Of a DNA stretch of 6,388 bases, positions 6,295-6,388 are shown in pieces. The position numbers were made by a program, and so were the translations under genes. The DNA comes from Anaerolineae bacterium (GTDB lineage Bacteria; Chloroflexota; Anaerolineae; Anaerolineales; Villigracilaceae): assembly GCA_003694975.1 (NCBI GenBank), contig RFJH01000258.1:1-6388 (forward strand), read 5' to 3'. How positions within the stretch are numbered: position 1 is the stretch's first letter; every line of letters starts with the position of its first letter. The notes beneath the pieces are model-generated. The model ran no database searches, was not told the origin of the DNA, and worked only from the letters and a program-made list of their open reading frames with translations.

Positions 6295-6388
6295 AGTGAT
6301 AGAACAAGTCACCGAAATCTACTTTGGGGAAGACGGTCAGTTTGCCGCCGATGGTGGCATCCAGGATCTGGCGACCGGCGCGCTCGTA
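6293..6388 (-). CDS. C-terminal end of an unidentified protein (partial, runs off the window)
   Basis: From the right edge, an open minus-strand frame of 31 codons ends in TAG at 6295-6293. It is too short for most ORF finders. The visible tail contains GRQILDATIGGKLTVFPKVD and ends GDLFYH. Its codons are GC-rich (GCC, GGC, CTG, GTC), like the other genes of the window and unlike the next gene downstream. The GGK-hydrophobic pattern recalls, weakly, the last strand of some medium-chain alcohol dehydrogenase/quinone reductase proteins, but I cannot assign a family from 31 residues. The gap to the membrane glycosyltransferase start is 16 bases, so this is probably the preceding gene of the same operon. 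The evidence for coding is the GC-rich codon choice and the well-placed stop with a ribosome-binding site right after it. Confidence 0.6.
   Translation of the reverse strand, partial: YERAGRQILDATIGGKLTVFPKVDFGDLFYH

Noticed and set aside
6277..6312. Extension of the membrane glycosyltransferase to the in-frame GTG at 6312
   Set aside because: It would overlap the preceding reading frame by 20 bases, lacks a ribosome-binding site, and would place the AGAGAGGA sequence inside the coding region. ATG 6276 fits better, although the GTG cannot be fully excluded.

Overview
The window is a GC-rich bacterial segment (about 65% G+C in a 60-base sample of the right-hand glycosyltransferase gene) holding four complete protein genes and the 3' end of a fifth. 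Gene content and the short intergenic repeats suggest an environmental bacterium, perhaps of the Chloroflexota (Anaerolineae-like). That assignment is an impression from sequence style, not a test. No RNA gene, insertion sequence or CRISPR array is visible, and no gene-free stretch exceeds 300 bases.

Left half, plus strand. Bases 1-130 are three tandem copies of a 43-44 bp non-coding repeat that runs almost to the start codon of a GT-B glycosyltransferase of the sterol-glucosyltransferase/MGT type (134-1408). A 56-base gap carrying a shorter relative of the same repeat leads into a full-length mutS2 (1465-3816), which encodes a MutS-type ATPase, a long coiled coil, a small beta domain and a C-terminal Smr nuclease domain.

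Right half, minus strand, read right to left. The C-terminal tail of an unidentified protein (6388-6293) is followed by an integral-membrane GT-C glycosyltransferase of the PMT/GT39 type (6276-4756) and a cytosolic GT2 glycosyltransferase (4756-3821). The two transferases are coupled by a TAATG stop/start overlap and read as one operon, probably for an envelope glycan or glycolipid. The membrane gene is clearly poorer in G+C than the genes on both sides, so it may have been acquired separately.

The two halves converge tail to tail with only four bases between mutS2 and the GT2 gene. Those four bases (GCAA) are the loop of an imperfect inverted repeat whose stem contains both stop codons. I see no evidence for a wholly new biological system. 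The points most worth a second look are the repeat array and its relative before mutS2, the hairpin between the convergent genes, and the low-GC membrane glycosyltransferase.
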